Shown here: piece after piece, positions 16,372 through 24,022 of the stretch | How the letters are laid out: the number at the start of each line of letters is the position of its first letter | Numbering within the stretch: the first letter of the stretch is position 1 | Assembly: GCA_963627215.1 (NCBI GenBank) | Contig: CAVGAH010000016.1 | Coordinates: 1-27,526, forward strand | Length of the DNA: 27,526 nucleotides | Source: CAKQOE01 sp963627215 | GTDB lineage: Bacteria > Bacillota > Clostridia > Peptostreptococcales > Anaerovoracaceae | Reading direction: 5' to 3' | The notes under the pieces: model-generated | What the model was told of the DNA's origin: nothing | The model's input: only the letters and a program-made list of their open reading frames with translations | Database searches by the model: none | Made by a program: the position numbers and the translations under genes

Positions 16372-17787
16372 TTAATTTTTCTTTATTTTAATTTTATTTA
16401 TCTCCGTCATGAGCGCCTGGCGCTCGTTTGGGATGTGTTCTGTTATTACAGCCTCGAGCAGCGCATTAAGAACATCTCCCACTTGTGCTCCTGTAATTCC
16501 TGCCGAAGCCACATCACGACCGTTCACTGCGAGTCCGCTGAGATCGATACAATCTCCTGATGAGATAATGTCATCACGCAAATTCGCGAGGGCTGCATTT
16601 TTTGACTCTGCTTCGCCGATATATTTTTCGTATTTTCCTGACGCGTCTGCGTGCCTTACATACATGAGCTCATCAAATATCTGTATTCCCAATCTTCCGA
16701 GCCAGCGGCGCACATCGGCGCGCTCCGGCTTTATTTTAAGGTCATGATATTTGATAAGTTCAACTATATGTTCTATCATCTTTTTAGGCAGCTTCATCCT
16801 TCGCAGTATGATTTCTGCCATTTCAGCGCCTTTTGCCGGGTGTCCCTGAAAGCGTCCGCGCCCGTTGTCGTCTATGACGCAAACTACAGGCTTTGCTATG
16901 TCATGAAACAGCATGGTGAGCCTGAACACTGGTCTCGGCGGTATGTCTGCCACAGCGCACAGCGTATGGTGCCATACGTCACGGTTATGATAAGGGCTGC
17001 GCTGGTCAAATCCTATCATTGCCTGAAGCTCAGGTATGATGAAGCAGAATATTTCCTTATAATCATCGAGCAGCGCGGCTGCTCCGCTGCCGCACATGAA
17101 CTTTACGAATTCTTCTGTTATACGCTCCTGTGAAACGTGCGTCAGCAGAGGATAATTGCTGCGTATCGCTGCTTCCGTCGCAGGCTCAGGCTTTAAGCCC
17201 TTTTCCGACATGAAGCGCAGCGCTCTGAGTATGCGCAGCGCATCCTCGTGAAAACGCGCGTCGGGGTCGCCGACGCAGCGCAGTATACCTGCTTTCAGGT
17301 CCTTTTGCCCTTCGAATGGGTCGGCCAGGCCGACGCCGGGGCTGTATGCCATTGCATTTACTGTGAAATCACGTCTTGCAAGGTCTTTATTTATATCGTT
17401 TACAAACGATACGTTATCTGGATGGCGTCCGTCACTGTAGCTGCCTTCCCTGCGAAACGTTGTTATTTCAAAGCTTTCATACTTTATTTCATTATCATTA
17501 GCCTTATCGTCATTGATATATTCGTTGCCGACATCATCAGCCGATGCGCCGTCAGCGCCGCATTTCATCATAAGCGTGACAGTGCCGTGCTTCAGACCGG
17601 TCGGTATTACGCGCTTATCCGCAAAAATACGCATGACCTCATCGGGAAGCGCTGATGTGCATATATCCCAGTCGTGAGGCTGCTTTCCCTGCAGCGTGTC
17701 GCGGACGCATCCGCCTACTACGTAAGCGCTGTAGCCGTTCTCACTCAGACGTTTTATTATTTTTTCTGCATTCTCAGGTATTTTCAT
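16372..17787 (-). CDS. cca: CCA-adding tRNA nucleotidyltransferase with HD domain
   Basis: This enzyme builds or repairs the 3' CCA end of tRNAs. In 471 residues the nucleotidyltransferase head has GGCVRD (25-30), the catalytic carboxylates in HDWDICTS (Asp39/Asp41), and RRDFTVNAMAY (138-148), followed by the RNA-binding region (ARFHEDALRILRALRF). An HD-type segment WHHTL...LFHDIAKP lies at about 266-294. Residues about 76-102, between GTVTLMM and ESFEITTFRR, form an acidic, Asp/Asn-rich insert where most relatives have only a few residues. AGGAAAG precedes the ATG, and an extended -10 promoter lies upstream. The family is certain; a role restricted to A- or CC-addition is less likely but cannot be ruled out. 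Confidence 0.95.
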   Translation of the reverse strand: MKIPENAEKIIKRLSENGYSAYVVGGCVRDTLQGKQPHDWDICTSALPDEVMRIFADKRVIPTGLKHGTVTLMMKCGADGASADDVGNEYINDDKANDNEIKYESFEITTFRREGSYSDGRHPDNVSFVNDINKDLARRDFTVNAMAYSPGVGLADPFEGQKDLKAGILRCVGDPDARFHEDALRILRALRFMSEKGLKPEPATEAAIRSNYPLLTHVSQERITEEFVKFMCGSGAAALLDDYKEIFCFIIPELQAMIGFDQRSPYHNRDVWHHTLCAVADIPPRPVFRLTMLFHDIAKPVVCVIDDNGRGRFQGHPAKGAEMAEIILRRMKLPKKMIEHIVELIKYHDLKIKPERADVRRWLGRLGIQIFDELMYVRHADASGKYEKYIGEAESKNAALANLRDDIISSGDCIDLSGLAVNGRDVASAGITGAQVGDVLNALLEAVITEHIPNERQALMTEINKIKIKKN

Positions 17788-17830
17788 ATTCCACTTTCCT
17801 GCAAATGTCTATCAAGTGCCATTTCTTTCT

Positions 17831-17839
17831 ATTATATCA
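17831..17839 (-). promoter_or_regulatory. Extended -10 promoter of cca
   Basis: TGATATAAT on the minus strand is a perfect TATAAT with the TG of an extended -10. The -35 position (TTTCAT) is weak, as expected for this class. It lies about 45 bases before the cca start. Confidence 0.65.
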
Positions 17840-17952
17840 GTTATTCTGCCATAATGAAATATTGTCTGCGCTATTCGTTAGTCATATACAACTTTCTTAA
17901 CAATTCTTAAATATCTGCATATGCGAAAATTTGTGTGGTATTATTTCAACAT

Positions 17953-17989
17953 ACTATTGTAATAGTGGTGCATATATACTATTATAGTA
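17953..17989 (+). promoter_or_regulatory. Promoter of the deacetylase with two palindromic operators
   Basis: TTGTAA (17957-17962), 17 bases and TATTAT (17980-17985) form a promoter about 75 bases before the gene. The -35 lies inside the perfect palindrome ACTATT-GT-AATAGT (17953-17966) and the -10 inside TACTAT-T-ATAGTA (17977-17989). The 8-mer ATACTATT occurs at 17951 and 17976, 25 bases apart. This layout is typical of a repressed promoter. The rest of the 278-base gap is AT-rich. Confidence 0.6.
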
Positions 17990-18065
17990 GTATGATTCAA
18001 AAAGGGTTAAAAATATAAAAAAATTCAAAAGGGTATTTCAAAAGGAGTATTAAAAAGAGATTAAA

Positions 18066-18911
18066 ATGGAAAAAAGAATATTGAAAAGGATCCTGATCTT
18101 AATATGCGAGATCATCCTTATCGCAGCCGTCGTAACAGCCTGTGCATTTCTGAAATGGACGTCGCAGTCTCCGGCTTCGCCGTCGTATGATGCAGACATG
18201 CCGATACTCATGTATCACGACCTGAACGACGGAACGCAGCCCTGTAATTCTATGACCGTAACTGCTGTGCGCATGGAATCGGACCTGAAATGGCTCAGCG
18301 ACAACGGATACACTACCGTGCTCCCTCGCGAGCTTGCTGCAGGCGTGCCATTGCCGGACAAGCCTGTCATGATAACGTTTGACGATGGCTACAGGAGCAA
18401 TTACGACATACTTTTTCCGCTTTTAAAAAAGTACGATATGAAGGCTGCTATATCGGTCGTCGTTTCGGCTGTCGACAACGGCTCAACGTGCGTGCTCACA
18501 TGGGACATGTGTCGTGAGATGACTGATTCGGGGCTTGTTGAGATAGATTCCCATACATACGACCTTCACAATCCCGATACTTACGGAGTTTACAAGAATA
18601 AAGGCTACAACGGCATCCAGCGTCACCGCTGGGAAGGGCTGTGCAGCTACAAAGCGCGTGTCATAGACGACATCATAAAAAGCTGCGACCGTATAAAACA
18701 GGAAACAGGGCAGCCGCCGTCAATGCTCGCTTATCCTTACGGCATTTCCGACAAAGTCGCCCTGCTTTATGTACATCATTATTTTCCTGTAACAGTCGTA
18801 ACTGCGTCCAAAACAGCTGACCTGAGCCACGGTCTGCATGAGCTTACGCGTTTTTCAGTAAATATGGACAATGCGCTTGACTGCGTGATAAACAGTGATA
18901 GTACGAATTAA
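18066..18911 (+). CDS. Membrane-attached polysaccharide deacetylase (NodB family)
   Basis: These enzymes remove acetyl groups from GlcNAc- or MurNAc-containing polymers at the cell surface. The 281 residues begin with a basic, hydrophobic N-terminus. It is either a membrane anchor or a lipoprotein signal, because V-T-A-C (23-26) fits a lipobox. The NodB motifs are present: TFDDGY (Asp106/Asp107), the zinc site SHTYDLH (His163, His168) and AYPYG (222-226), preceded by PILMYHD. The substrate is not readable. The best ribosome binding site is ambiguous: AAGGAG lies 18 bases upstream and a weaker AAGAGA about seven. Transcription is probably controlled by two palindromes on the promoter. It is the only plus-strand gene until 24 kb and converges on the methyltransferase gene. 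Confidence 0.9.
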   Translation: MEKRILKRILILICEIILIAAVVTACAFLKWTSQSPASPSYDADMPILMYHDLNDGTQPCNSMTVTAVRMESDLKWLSDNGYTTVLPRELAAGVPLPDKPVMITFDDGYRSNYDILFPLLKKYDMKAAISVVVSAVDNGSTCVLTWDMCREMTDSGLVEIDSHTYDLHNPDTYGVYKNKGYNGIQRHRWEGLCSYKARVIDDIIKSCDRIKQETGQPPSMLAYPYGISDKVALLYVHHYFPVTVVTASKTADLSHGLHELTRFSVNMDNALDCVINSDSTN

Positions 18912-18937
18912 TATTACAAATTAATATTTAATAATTG

Positions 18938-18966
18938 CAGCGGTCGCCCGCTGAGCAGTATGCTGC
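18938..18966. terminator. Hairpins between convergent deacetylase and methyltransferase genes
   Basis: CAGCGG-TCGC-CCGCTG (18938-18953) and GCAG-TATG-CTGC (18955-18966) lie in the 80-base gap between two gene ends. The flanking tracts are AT-rich rather than clean T-runs in either direction, so terminator function is plausible but not certain. Confidence 0.45.
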
Positions 18967-18991
18967 AGTTGTATATGATGATGCCCTGTTT

Positions 18992-20404
18992 TTACTTTTT
19001 ATCATCAATATTCAGTATATTCAACGTTCTGCGGCCGAATACGTCGAACGTTATCGCGGCCTTGCAGTCGCCTGCATTACTGTTGTCACTGCCGCCGGCA
19101 TCGTCCAAGTCTCCGGCGGCTTTGAGCTGCTGCTCGCGCATACCGTCGGCAGTTCTGAATACTACGCGGTGCGGCGTAAGGCATCCATCGGCGTTTAGCG
19201 TTCCTACTATTTTATAATCTGTAAATGAATCCGGGTCGGCGGCTAAAAGCTGCTGACCCTTTTCCATATCCGAGGGCCTTAACGGCAGCTCGCGCGCCTG
19301 GCGCGCACCTTCATTTTTATATTCGTTTTCGGACAGGCTCCACAGCTGAAAAGCGCTGTCGCGCTTTAAAAGGCGCTTTACCGTATTGCTTATCGCAAGC
19401 TCGCCCGCGTCTGCGCATATGAAATTTCTTCCCAGCTTTGCTGCTGCTCCCGCGAGAGTTCCCGAACCGCAGAAAAAGTCGGCGCACAGGTCGCCCGGAT
19501 CTGTTACTGACTTTATTATTTTTTCAAGAAGCGCCTCAGGCTTCTGAGTTGCATAGTTCAGGCGCTCGCCTGAGCTCCTGCCTACCATGTCTATCTGCCA
19601 GACGTCACGAGGATTTACAAGTGTGTACCAGCCTACATCGTCCTGATATTCCTCCACACCTTTGAAATGATACGGTCTGAAGCCTCTATTGTAAGATTTT
19701 TCCTTTTCTTGTTTGTTAAATTTGTAATTTTCTGTCTTTCCGTAAAATAATATCGTATCATGCTTGCGCGAAAAATGACGCTTTGCGGCGCCGCCTGATT
19801 TATACGTCCATATTATCTCATTTACAAAATTTTCAGCGCCGAATATCTCGTCCATTATCAGCTTTACGGCATGTACAGCGTGCCAGTCGAGGTGGATGAA
19901 TATGCTGCCCTCCGGCTTGAGGGCATCGCGCATGAAATACAGGCGTACTGTTATCATTCGCAGATAATCCTTTATATCACGATTCCACATGTCGCAGTAG
20001 GCGCGCTGTCTGAGCTTTATCGTATGGAACGCGGGTCCGTCACCCTCATTCTGAGCGCTGCCGGACTTGACGCTCTTCGCGGCCTCTGCGCGCTTTGCCG
20101 CTTTTTCGCTGCAATATACTTCTACGTTTACCTCCTGCTTCGTTTTCGTGAAAAACGGCGGGTCGCAGTAGATCATATCGAGCTTTTCTCTGAACGACCC
20201 GTTTCTTATGCCGTCCGCAAGCAGTTGAAGGTTGTCTGCATGATATATACGGCCCGACGATTTTTCCGCCGTATCATCATCATTTTCCGAGCCTGCGTTT
20301 TCCGTCTCCATGACGTAGCAGCCATGAGTACCGCTCTCAAGCAGGCGTTTGTATTCTTTTTCAGCGTCTGTTACTATCTGAGCGAGTTCTCCTATGAAGC
20401 TCAT
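18992..20404 (-). CDS. Orphan beta-class DNA methyltransferase (N6-adenine or N4-cytosine)
   Basis: A predicted amino-group DNA methyltransferase of 470 residues. The catalytic motif DPPF (81-84) comes before the SAM-binding motif DFFCGSGT (309-316), with TQKPE at 286-290; this order defines the beta class, as in type III and some type II enzymes. There is a charged, Ala/Lys/Glu-rich stretch near 98-125, and a C-terminal region (about 351-470) after the catalytic part that I do not recognise and that could recognise DNA. No restriction endonuclease, helicase or specificity subunit lies nearby, so it acts as an orphan, perhaps epigenetic, enzyme. Its ATG overlaps the stop of the YgiQ gene (ATGA), so the two are co-translated. 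Target sequence and modified base are unknown. Confidence 0.88.
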   Translation of the reverse strand: MSFIGELAQIVTDAEKEYKRLLESGTHGCYVMETENAGSENDDDTAEKSSGRIYHADNLQLLADGIRNGSFREKLDMIYCDPPFFTKTKQEVNVEVYCSEKAAKRAEAAKSVKSGSAQNEGDGPAFHTIKLRQRAYCDMWNRDIKDYLRMITVRLYFMRDALKPEGSIFIHLDWHAVHAVKLIMDEIFGAENFVNEIIWTYKSGGAAKRHFSRKHDTILFYGKTENYKFNKQEKEKSYNRGFRPYHFKGVEEYQDDVGWYTLVNPRDVWQIDMVGRSSGERLNYATQKPEALLEKIIKSVTDPGDLCADFFCGSGTLAGAAAKLGRNFICADAGELAISNTVKRLLKRDSAFQLWSLSENEYKNEGARQARELPLRPSDMEKGQQLLAADPDSFTDYKIVGTLNADGCLTPHRVVFRTADGMREQQLKAAGDLDDAGGSDNSNAGDCKAAITFDVFGRRTLNILNIDDKK

Positions 20405-22428
20405 CGTTTACTTTTCCTTCCATTACTGTTATTTCTGCCGCTATTATTTCTATTGCTATTTTTATTACTGCTATTTTTATTACTGTCTCTGCCGCCGTTC
20501 TTCCTGTTTTTTACATCATAGTTATCAGAACGGCCGCCTGCTGCACCGGCGCGGTCCCTGCCGGGGCCGCGCCCGCGGCCGCCCCTCGCGCCGTTCTCCG
20601 AACCGCGCGGTCCCGAGCCTCCCGGCCTGACAAGCGCCTCCGGCCCTTGTCCTATAAGATCCTCGCGCCCGATAAGCCGCAGCGCCTTACGCACAAGCTC
20701 CGCGTTCTCAGGCTTGTTAAAATGCAGCATGGCGCGCTGCATGTGCTTTTCCTCAGGATCGCGCGCTACATAAACGCTTTCCTTAGCCACAGGATCGTAC
20801 CCCGTATAATACATACACGTAGAAAGCGTAGCAGGCGTAGGATAAAAATCCTGTACCTGATCAGGCACAAAACCGTGCTTTTTAAGGAAAACAGAAAGCT
20901 CGCACGCATCTTCGAGCGTAGAGCCCGGATGCGACGAAATAAAATACGGTATGAGATACTGCTTCTTGCCTATGCGCTTGTTTTCCTGCTCGTAGGCCGC
21001 CCAGAACTTCTCAAAAACATGACGCGGCGGCTTGTGCATCCTGCGGAGCACGTTGTCTGAAATATGCTCCGGAGCGACTTTTAAAGTCCCGCTGACGTGG
21101 TGCTCGCAGAGCTCATGCAGGAACTCGTGACCGCTCGTGCGGTCGGCCATCAGATAATCGTATCTTATTCCCGACCTTATAAAAACCTTTTTAACGCCCG
21201 GAAGCGAGCGGAGCTCGCGCAGTATTTCCATGTAAGCCGTATGATCAGGCTCTATATTCCCGCAGACCTTCGGATAAAGGCAGTCCTTGTGCGTACATAC
21301 GCCGTGCTTTAGCTGCTTTTCGCACGCAGGCTTCTGGAAATTGGCGGTCGGCCCTCCGACGTCGTGGATATATCCCTTAAAATCAGGTTCTTCTATGAGC
21401 AGCTTTGCCTCTCGCACGAGCGAGTCCTTGCTGCGCGTCTGTATCCTCCTGCCCTGGTGGAACGTAAGCGCGCAGAAGCTGCAGCCGCCGAAGCAGCCTC
21501 GCGTAGATGTCAGGCTGAACTTTACTTCCTTTATGGCAGGCACGCCGCCCGCCTCGTCGTACATCGGGTGCGCCGAGCGCTCGTAGGGCAGCTCGTAAAT
21601 GTCATCGAGCTCCATCGTTGTAAGCGGCTCGGCAGGCGGGTTCTGGACGACATATATTCCGTTTCCGTATGACTCCGCAAGCCTTTTTCCTGTAGTCGAA
21701 TCTGTATTTCTGTACTGAGTCAGAAAGCTTTCAGCGTACTTTTCCTTTGAATCGCGTATCTCCGCAAATGTCGGAAGTATCTCCAGCCCGTCATCCCAGT
21801 AATTATTTTCCTCAAATTCCTTATCTACGGCGCGATAAGCAGTTCCTCGCACCCAGGTTATATCCTTCACGTCTATGCCGGAATCAAGCGCTTCAGCGAT
21901 TTCAACAACAGGGTGCTCACCCATGCCGTATATCAGCAGGTCAGCCTGAGAGTCTATGAGAATGGAATTTCTCACGCGGTCGTCCCAGTAATCGTAATGC
22001 CCCATACGGCGCAAGCTCGCCTCTATGCCGCCGATTATGACAGGCACATCACCGAATGCCTCACGTATCTTATTACTGTAGACGATGACTGCCCTGTCGG
22101 GGCGATGGCCCGCCTGTCCGCCCGGCGAATAAAAATCGTTCTTCCTTCTGTGCTTGAAAACAGAATAATGGTTTACCATGGAGTCTACATTTCCTGAATT
22201 TACCAAAAATCCCAGTCTCGGTCTGCCGAAACGCTTAAAATCATCCGTTGTTTTCCAGTTCGGCTGCGCCAGGACAGCGACCTTGTAGCCGCGGCTCTCA
22301 AGCAGGCGGCTTATGATAGCATGTCCGAACGACGGGTGATCTACATAGGCGTCACCCGTAACTATCACAAAATCCGGGGCTTCCCAGCCCCGGTCATACA
22401 TTTCCTTTTCTGTTACGGGTAAAAACAT
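20401..22428 (-). CDS. YgiQ-family radical SAM protein with RGG/Asn-rich tail
   Basis: YgiQ (UPF0313) proteins have an N-terminal B12-binding-like region and a radical SAM core; their reaction is not known. In this 675-residue protein the iron-sulfur cysteines are Cys312, Cys316 and Cys319 in RGCFGGCSFCA, and YgiQ-specific segments such as GGIEASLRRMGHYDYWDD (133-150) are clear. Residues about 601-675 are an extra low-complexity tail: first Gly/Arg/Pro with RGG-like repeats (603-634), then Asn/Ser/Lys/Arg (641-675). It is strongly basic, which suggests RNA or nucleic-acid binding. The ATG has GAGGAA upstream. The gene ends in a four-base overlap with the methyltransferase gene. Confidence 0.93.
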   Translation of the reverse strand: MFLPVTEKEMYDRGWEAPDFVIVTGDAYVDHPSFGHAIISRLLESRGYKVAVLAQPNWKTTDDFKRFGRPRLGFLVNSGNVDSMVNHYSVFKHRRKNDFYSPGGQAGHRPDRAVIVYSNKIREAFGDVPVIIGGIEASLRRMGHYDYWDDRVRNSILIDSQADLLIYGMGEHPVVEIAEALDSGIDVKDITWVRGTAYRAVDKEFEENNYWDDGLEILPTFAEIRDSKEKYAESFLTQYRNTDSTTGKRLAESYGNGIYVVQNPPAEPLTTMELDDIYELPYERSAHPMYDEAGGVPAIKEVKFSLTSTRGCFGGCSFCALTFHQGRRIQTRSKDSLVREAKLLIEEPDFKGYIHDVGGPTANFQKPACEKQLKHGVCTHKDCLYPKVCGNIEPDHTAYMEILRELRSLPGVKKVFIRSGIRYDYLMADRTSGHEFLHELCEHHVSGTLKVAPEHISDNVLRRMHKPPRHVFEKFWAAYEQENKRIGKKQYLIPYFISSHPGSTLEDACELSVFLKKHGFVPDQVQDFYPTPATLSTCMYYTGYDPVAKESVYVARDPEEKHMQRAMLHFNKPENAELVRKALRLIGREDLIGQGPEALVRPGGSGPRGSENGARGGRGRGPGRDRAGAAGGRSDNYDVKNRKNGGRDSNKNSSNKNSNRNNSGRNNSNGRKSKR

Positions 22429-22471
22429 ATATCATTCCTCACATTTCATAAATTTTCTATTAATATATCGA

Positions 22472-22580
22472 GTCAGCATTTATCATTAAAAACGTCTTTG
22501 CTGACTTCTCATTTTTATTTTTGTCAGCATCTATCACTCAAAGCTCCTTTGCTGACTCCTCATTATATAATTTGTCAGCA
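22472..22580. repeat. 51-bp tandem repeat of hairpins, two full copies and one partial
   Basis: GTCAGCA occurs at 22472, 22523 and 22574 and TGCTGAC at 22499 and 22550, so the period is exactly 51. Each full copy is a 7-bp stem with a partly conserved loop. It fills most of the 223-base gap between the CDF gene and ygiQ. On the minus strand each copy holds a tiny frame, MRSQQRSFE and MRSQQRRF, without a ribosome binding site. A GTGA-loop hairpin GCGCG/CGCGC follows at 22599-22612. Confidence 0.8.
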
Positions 22581-22626
22581 TTTCCCTGCATCACGTCGGC
22601 GCGGTGACGCGCGCACCCTTTCTGCC

Positions 22627-22661
22627 CTTATTACTTATTACTTATTACTTATTACTTATCA
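22627..22661. repeat. Heptamer tandem repeat across the CDF stop codon
   Basis: CTTATTA is repeated four times perfectly (22627-22654) and once imperfectly (22655-22661, CTTATCA). The stop codon of the CDF gene (TAA, 22652-22654) lies in the last perfect unit. Gain or loss of downstream units would change only the 3' untranslated part. Confidence 0.85.
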
Positions 22662-23578
22662 TCCACTTTGCGCGGGTTGACATGCACCGTACAGTGCTTT
22701 ATGTCACCTCTGCACCTTTCGACCGCATGGTGTACCGACTCCGCTATCGCATGCGCGTCCTCGAGTGTCAGCCTGCTGTCGCAAGCGATCTCAAGGTCTA
22801 CGTATATTTTTGAGCCGAAAAGTCTCGTTTTTATGTCGTCAACGCCGATAACGCCCTTTACATTGCCCGCTATGCGACTCAGCTCTTCGACCGTCTTCTG
22901 CTCTGCCGACCTGTCAACGAGCCTGTTGAACGTATCCTTGTATATATCGACCGCGACCTTGAGGATCATGACCGCTATCACCATGCAGGCGATCGGCTGA
23001 AGCACCGGAACGCCGAGTATGCCGCCCAGTATGCCGACGAAGCTGCCTATAGACGAGAGCGCGTCAGACCTGTGATGCCACGCTTCCGCCATGAGCGATA
23101 CCGAATTAATGCTTTTGGCGGCTCTGCGCGTGTACCAGAAAAGCGCTTCTTTTGACACGAGTGAAACGACCGCCGCTGCGAGCGCCAGCGCTCCCGGTAC
23201 TGCGAGCGACGACGGATCTGTCAGATCTTTTATACCATTATAGCCTATTCCCGCACCTACAAGAAGAAGAATATTTGCTAATATTAATGAAACTACGCAT
23301 TCGAGTCTTTCGTGGCCGTAAGGGTGCTCCGCGTCAGAGCCCTTTCCCGACAGCTTCGCCCCGAGCATTACGAGCGCCGAGCCCGCTACATCCGAAAGCG
23401 AATGCACTGCGTCGGCTACCATCGCGCTTGACCTTCCGACTATTCCCGCTGCGAACTTAAACGCTGTCAATGCAACGTTTGACACTACGCTGATCTTTGA
23501 GACCTTCATCATTACGGCTGTGCTCACGTTCGCCCCGCCGCCTTTGTTTACTGTTATGCTCTCACTTAATTTTCCCAT
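22652..23578 (-). CDS. Cation diffusion facilitator metal exporter
   Basis: CDF proteins export Zn, Fe, Mn or related divalent ions in exchange for protons. The start at 23576-23578 (MGKLSES), giving 308 residues, is chosen for GGAGG seven bases upstream; the seven-codon longer frame has no such site. Six hydrophobic segments are visible. The metal site has two HxxxD pairs: His59/Asp63 in DAVHSLSD (TM2) and His168/Asp172 in WHHRSD (TM5). HPYGHER (85-91) lies between TM2 and TM3. The C-terminal cytoplasmic domain (about 220-308) has the usual alpha-beta fold ending in CTVHVNPR. The metal is not certain. A heptamer repeat crosses its stop codon. Confidence 0.93.
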   Translation of the reverse strand: MGKLSESITVNKGGGANVSTAVMMKVSKISVVSNVALTAFKFAAGIVGRSSAMVADAVHSLSDVAGSALVMLGAKLSGKGSDAEHPYGHERLECVVSLILANILLLVGAGIGYNGIKDLTDPSSLAVPGALALAAAVVSLVSKEALFWYTRRAAKSINSVSLMAEAWHHRSDALSSIGSFVGILGGILGVPVLQPIACMVIAVMILKVAVDIYKDTFNRLVDRSAEQKTVEELSRIAGNVKGVIGVDDIKTRLFGSKIYVDLEIACDSRLTLEDAHAIAESVHHAVERCRGDIKHCTVHVNPRKVDDK

Positions 23579-23684
23579 GATGTTCCTCCGTCCTGACACC
23601 TCTGCCTCATTCCGGCCGGCACGTCACATTAAAGCTGTTACTGTCATATGTATGAAATAATGTACCTGAAATACATTTTCCATT

Positions 23685-23714
23685 ACTTTAATCCATGTTC
23701 TTCCGGTTAGTCAA
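23685..23714 (-). promoter_or_regulatory. Candidate promoter of the CDF gene
   Basis: On the minus strand TTGACT (23709-23714), 18 bases and TAAAGT (23685-23690) lie about 107 bases before the start codon. An imperfect palindrome with ATGTAT/ATACAT arms (about 23649-23677) lies downstream in the leader and might bind a metal-responsive regulator. Confidence 0.45.
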
Positions 23715-23816
23715 TAATTACATTCGGTTAATCGCAGCTAATTTTTTAAAGTTATACCAAACTAATTCTAACAGTAAATTTCTAATGCACGAATTAACAA
23801 AGGATCCGATCCTTGC

Positions 23817-23831
23817 ATGCGCCCGGCGCAT
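23817..23831. repeat. Intergenic hairpin, CGCCCGGCG core (copy 2)
   Basis: ATG-CGCCCGGCG-CAT forms a 6-bp stem with a CCG loop, between TTGC and CCATAGC as in copy 1. A further inverted repeat with CATCCAT (23829-23835) and ATGGATG (23866-23872) follows, and CAACTATT occurs downstream of both copies. It lies between the divergent CDF and CAP genes. Confidence 0.5.
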
Positions 23832-23869
23832 CCATAGCTATTTTTGCCATCACGCCCAACTATTGATGG

Positions 23870-23898
23870 ATGACACAGCCCATGCCATACGATACAAT
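23870..23898 (+). promoter_or_regulatory. Promoter of the CAP protein gene
   Basis: ATGACA (23870-23875), 17 bases and TACAAT (23893-23898) match the sigma-A consensus in five positions of each box. The transcript would have a leader of about 118 bases. Confidence 0.65.
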
Positions 23899-23923
23899 TT
23901 ATACGTGCTTGAGCATTTCATCC

Positions 23924-23971
23924 GGTCCCGGGACCTTGTGATATCGGGTCGATCGTATATTCAGGTCGATC
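23924..23971 (+). other. Structured leader of the CAP gene
   Basis: The leader holds the perfect 12-bp palindrome GGTCCCGGGACC (23924-23935) and a direct repeat GGTCGATC at 23947 and 23964 (period 17). It matches no riboswitch class I know. Operator or RNA structure are both possible. The first part of the gap (23600-23684) shows no gene. Confidence 0.35.
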
Positions 23972-24022
23972 TGATATTAATTTTTAAAATATTGATTTTT
24001 TAACACAAGGAGGACAGATCAA

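Noticed and set aside
16411..16425. GAGCGC-CTG-GCGCTC as a fourth member of the intergenic hairpin family
   Set aside because: It lies inside cca and encodes normal residues; together with the copy at 19292-19306 in the methyltransferase gene it may reflect codon composition.
18992..20404. Restriction-modification system
   Set aside because: No endonuclease, helicase or specificity subunit gene in the neighbourhood; only the methyltransferase is present.
19871..20521. Plus-strand frame of 216 codons opposite the methyltransferase
   Set aside because: It is antisense to conserved motifs, and its hydrophobic end is the reverse of the Asn/Ser repeats of the YgiQ tail.
22472..22661. CRISPR array
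   Set aside because: Only two and a half units at 51-base spacing; no unique spacers of constant size, and no cas genes.
23831..24000. c-di-GMP or c-di-AMP riboswitch in the CAP gene leader
   Set aside because: None of the conserved core sequences of these classes could be found in the leader; only a palindrome and short repeats are seen.
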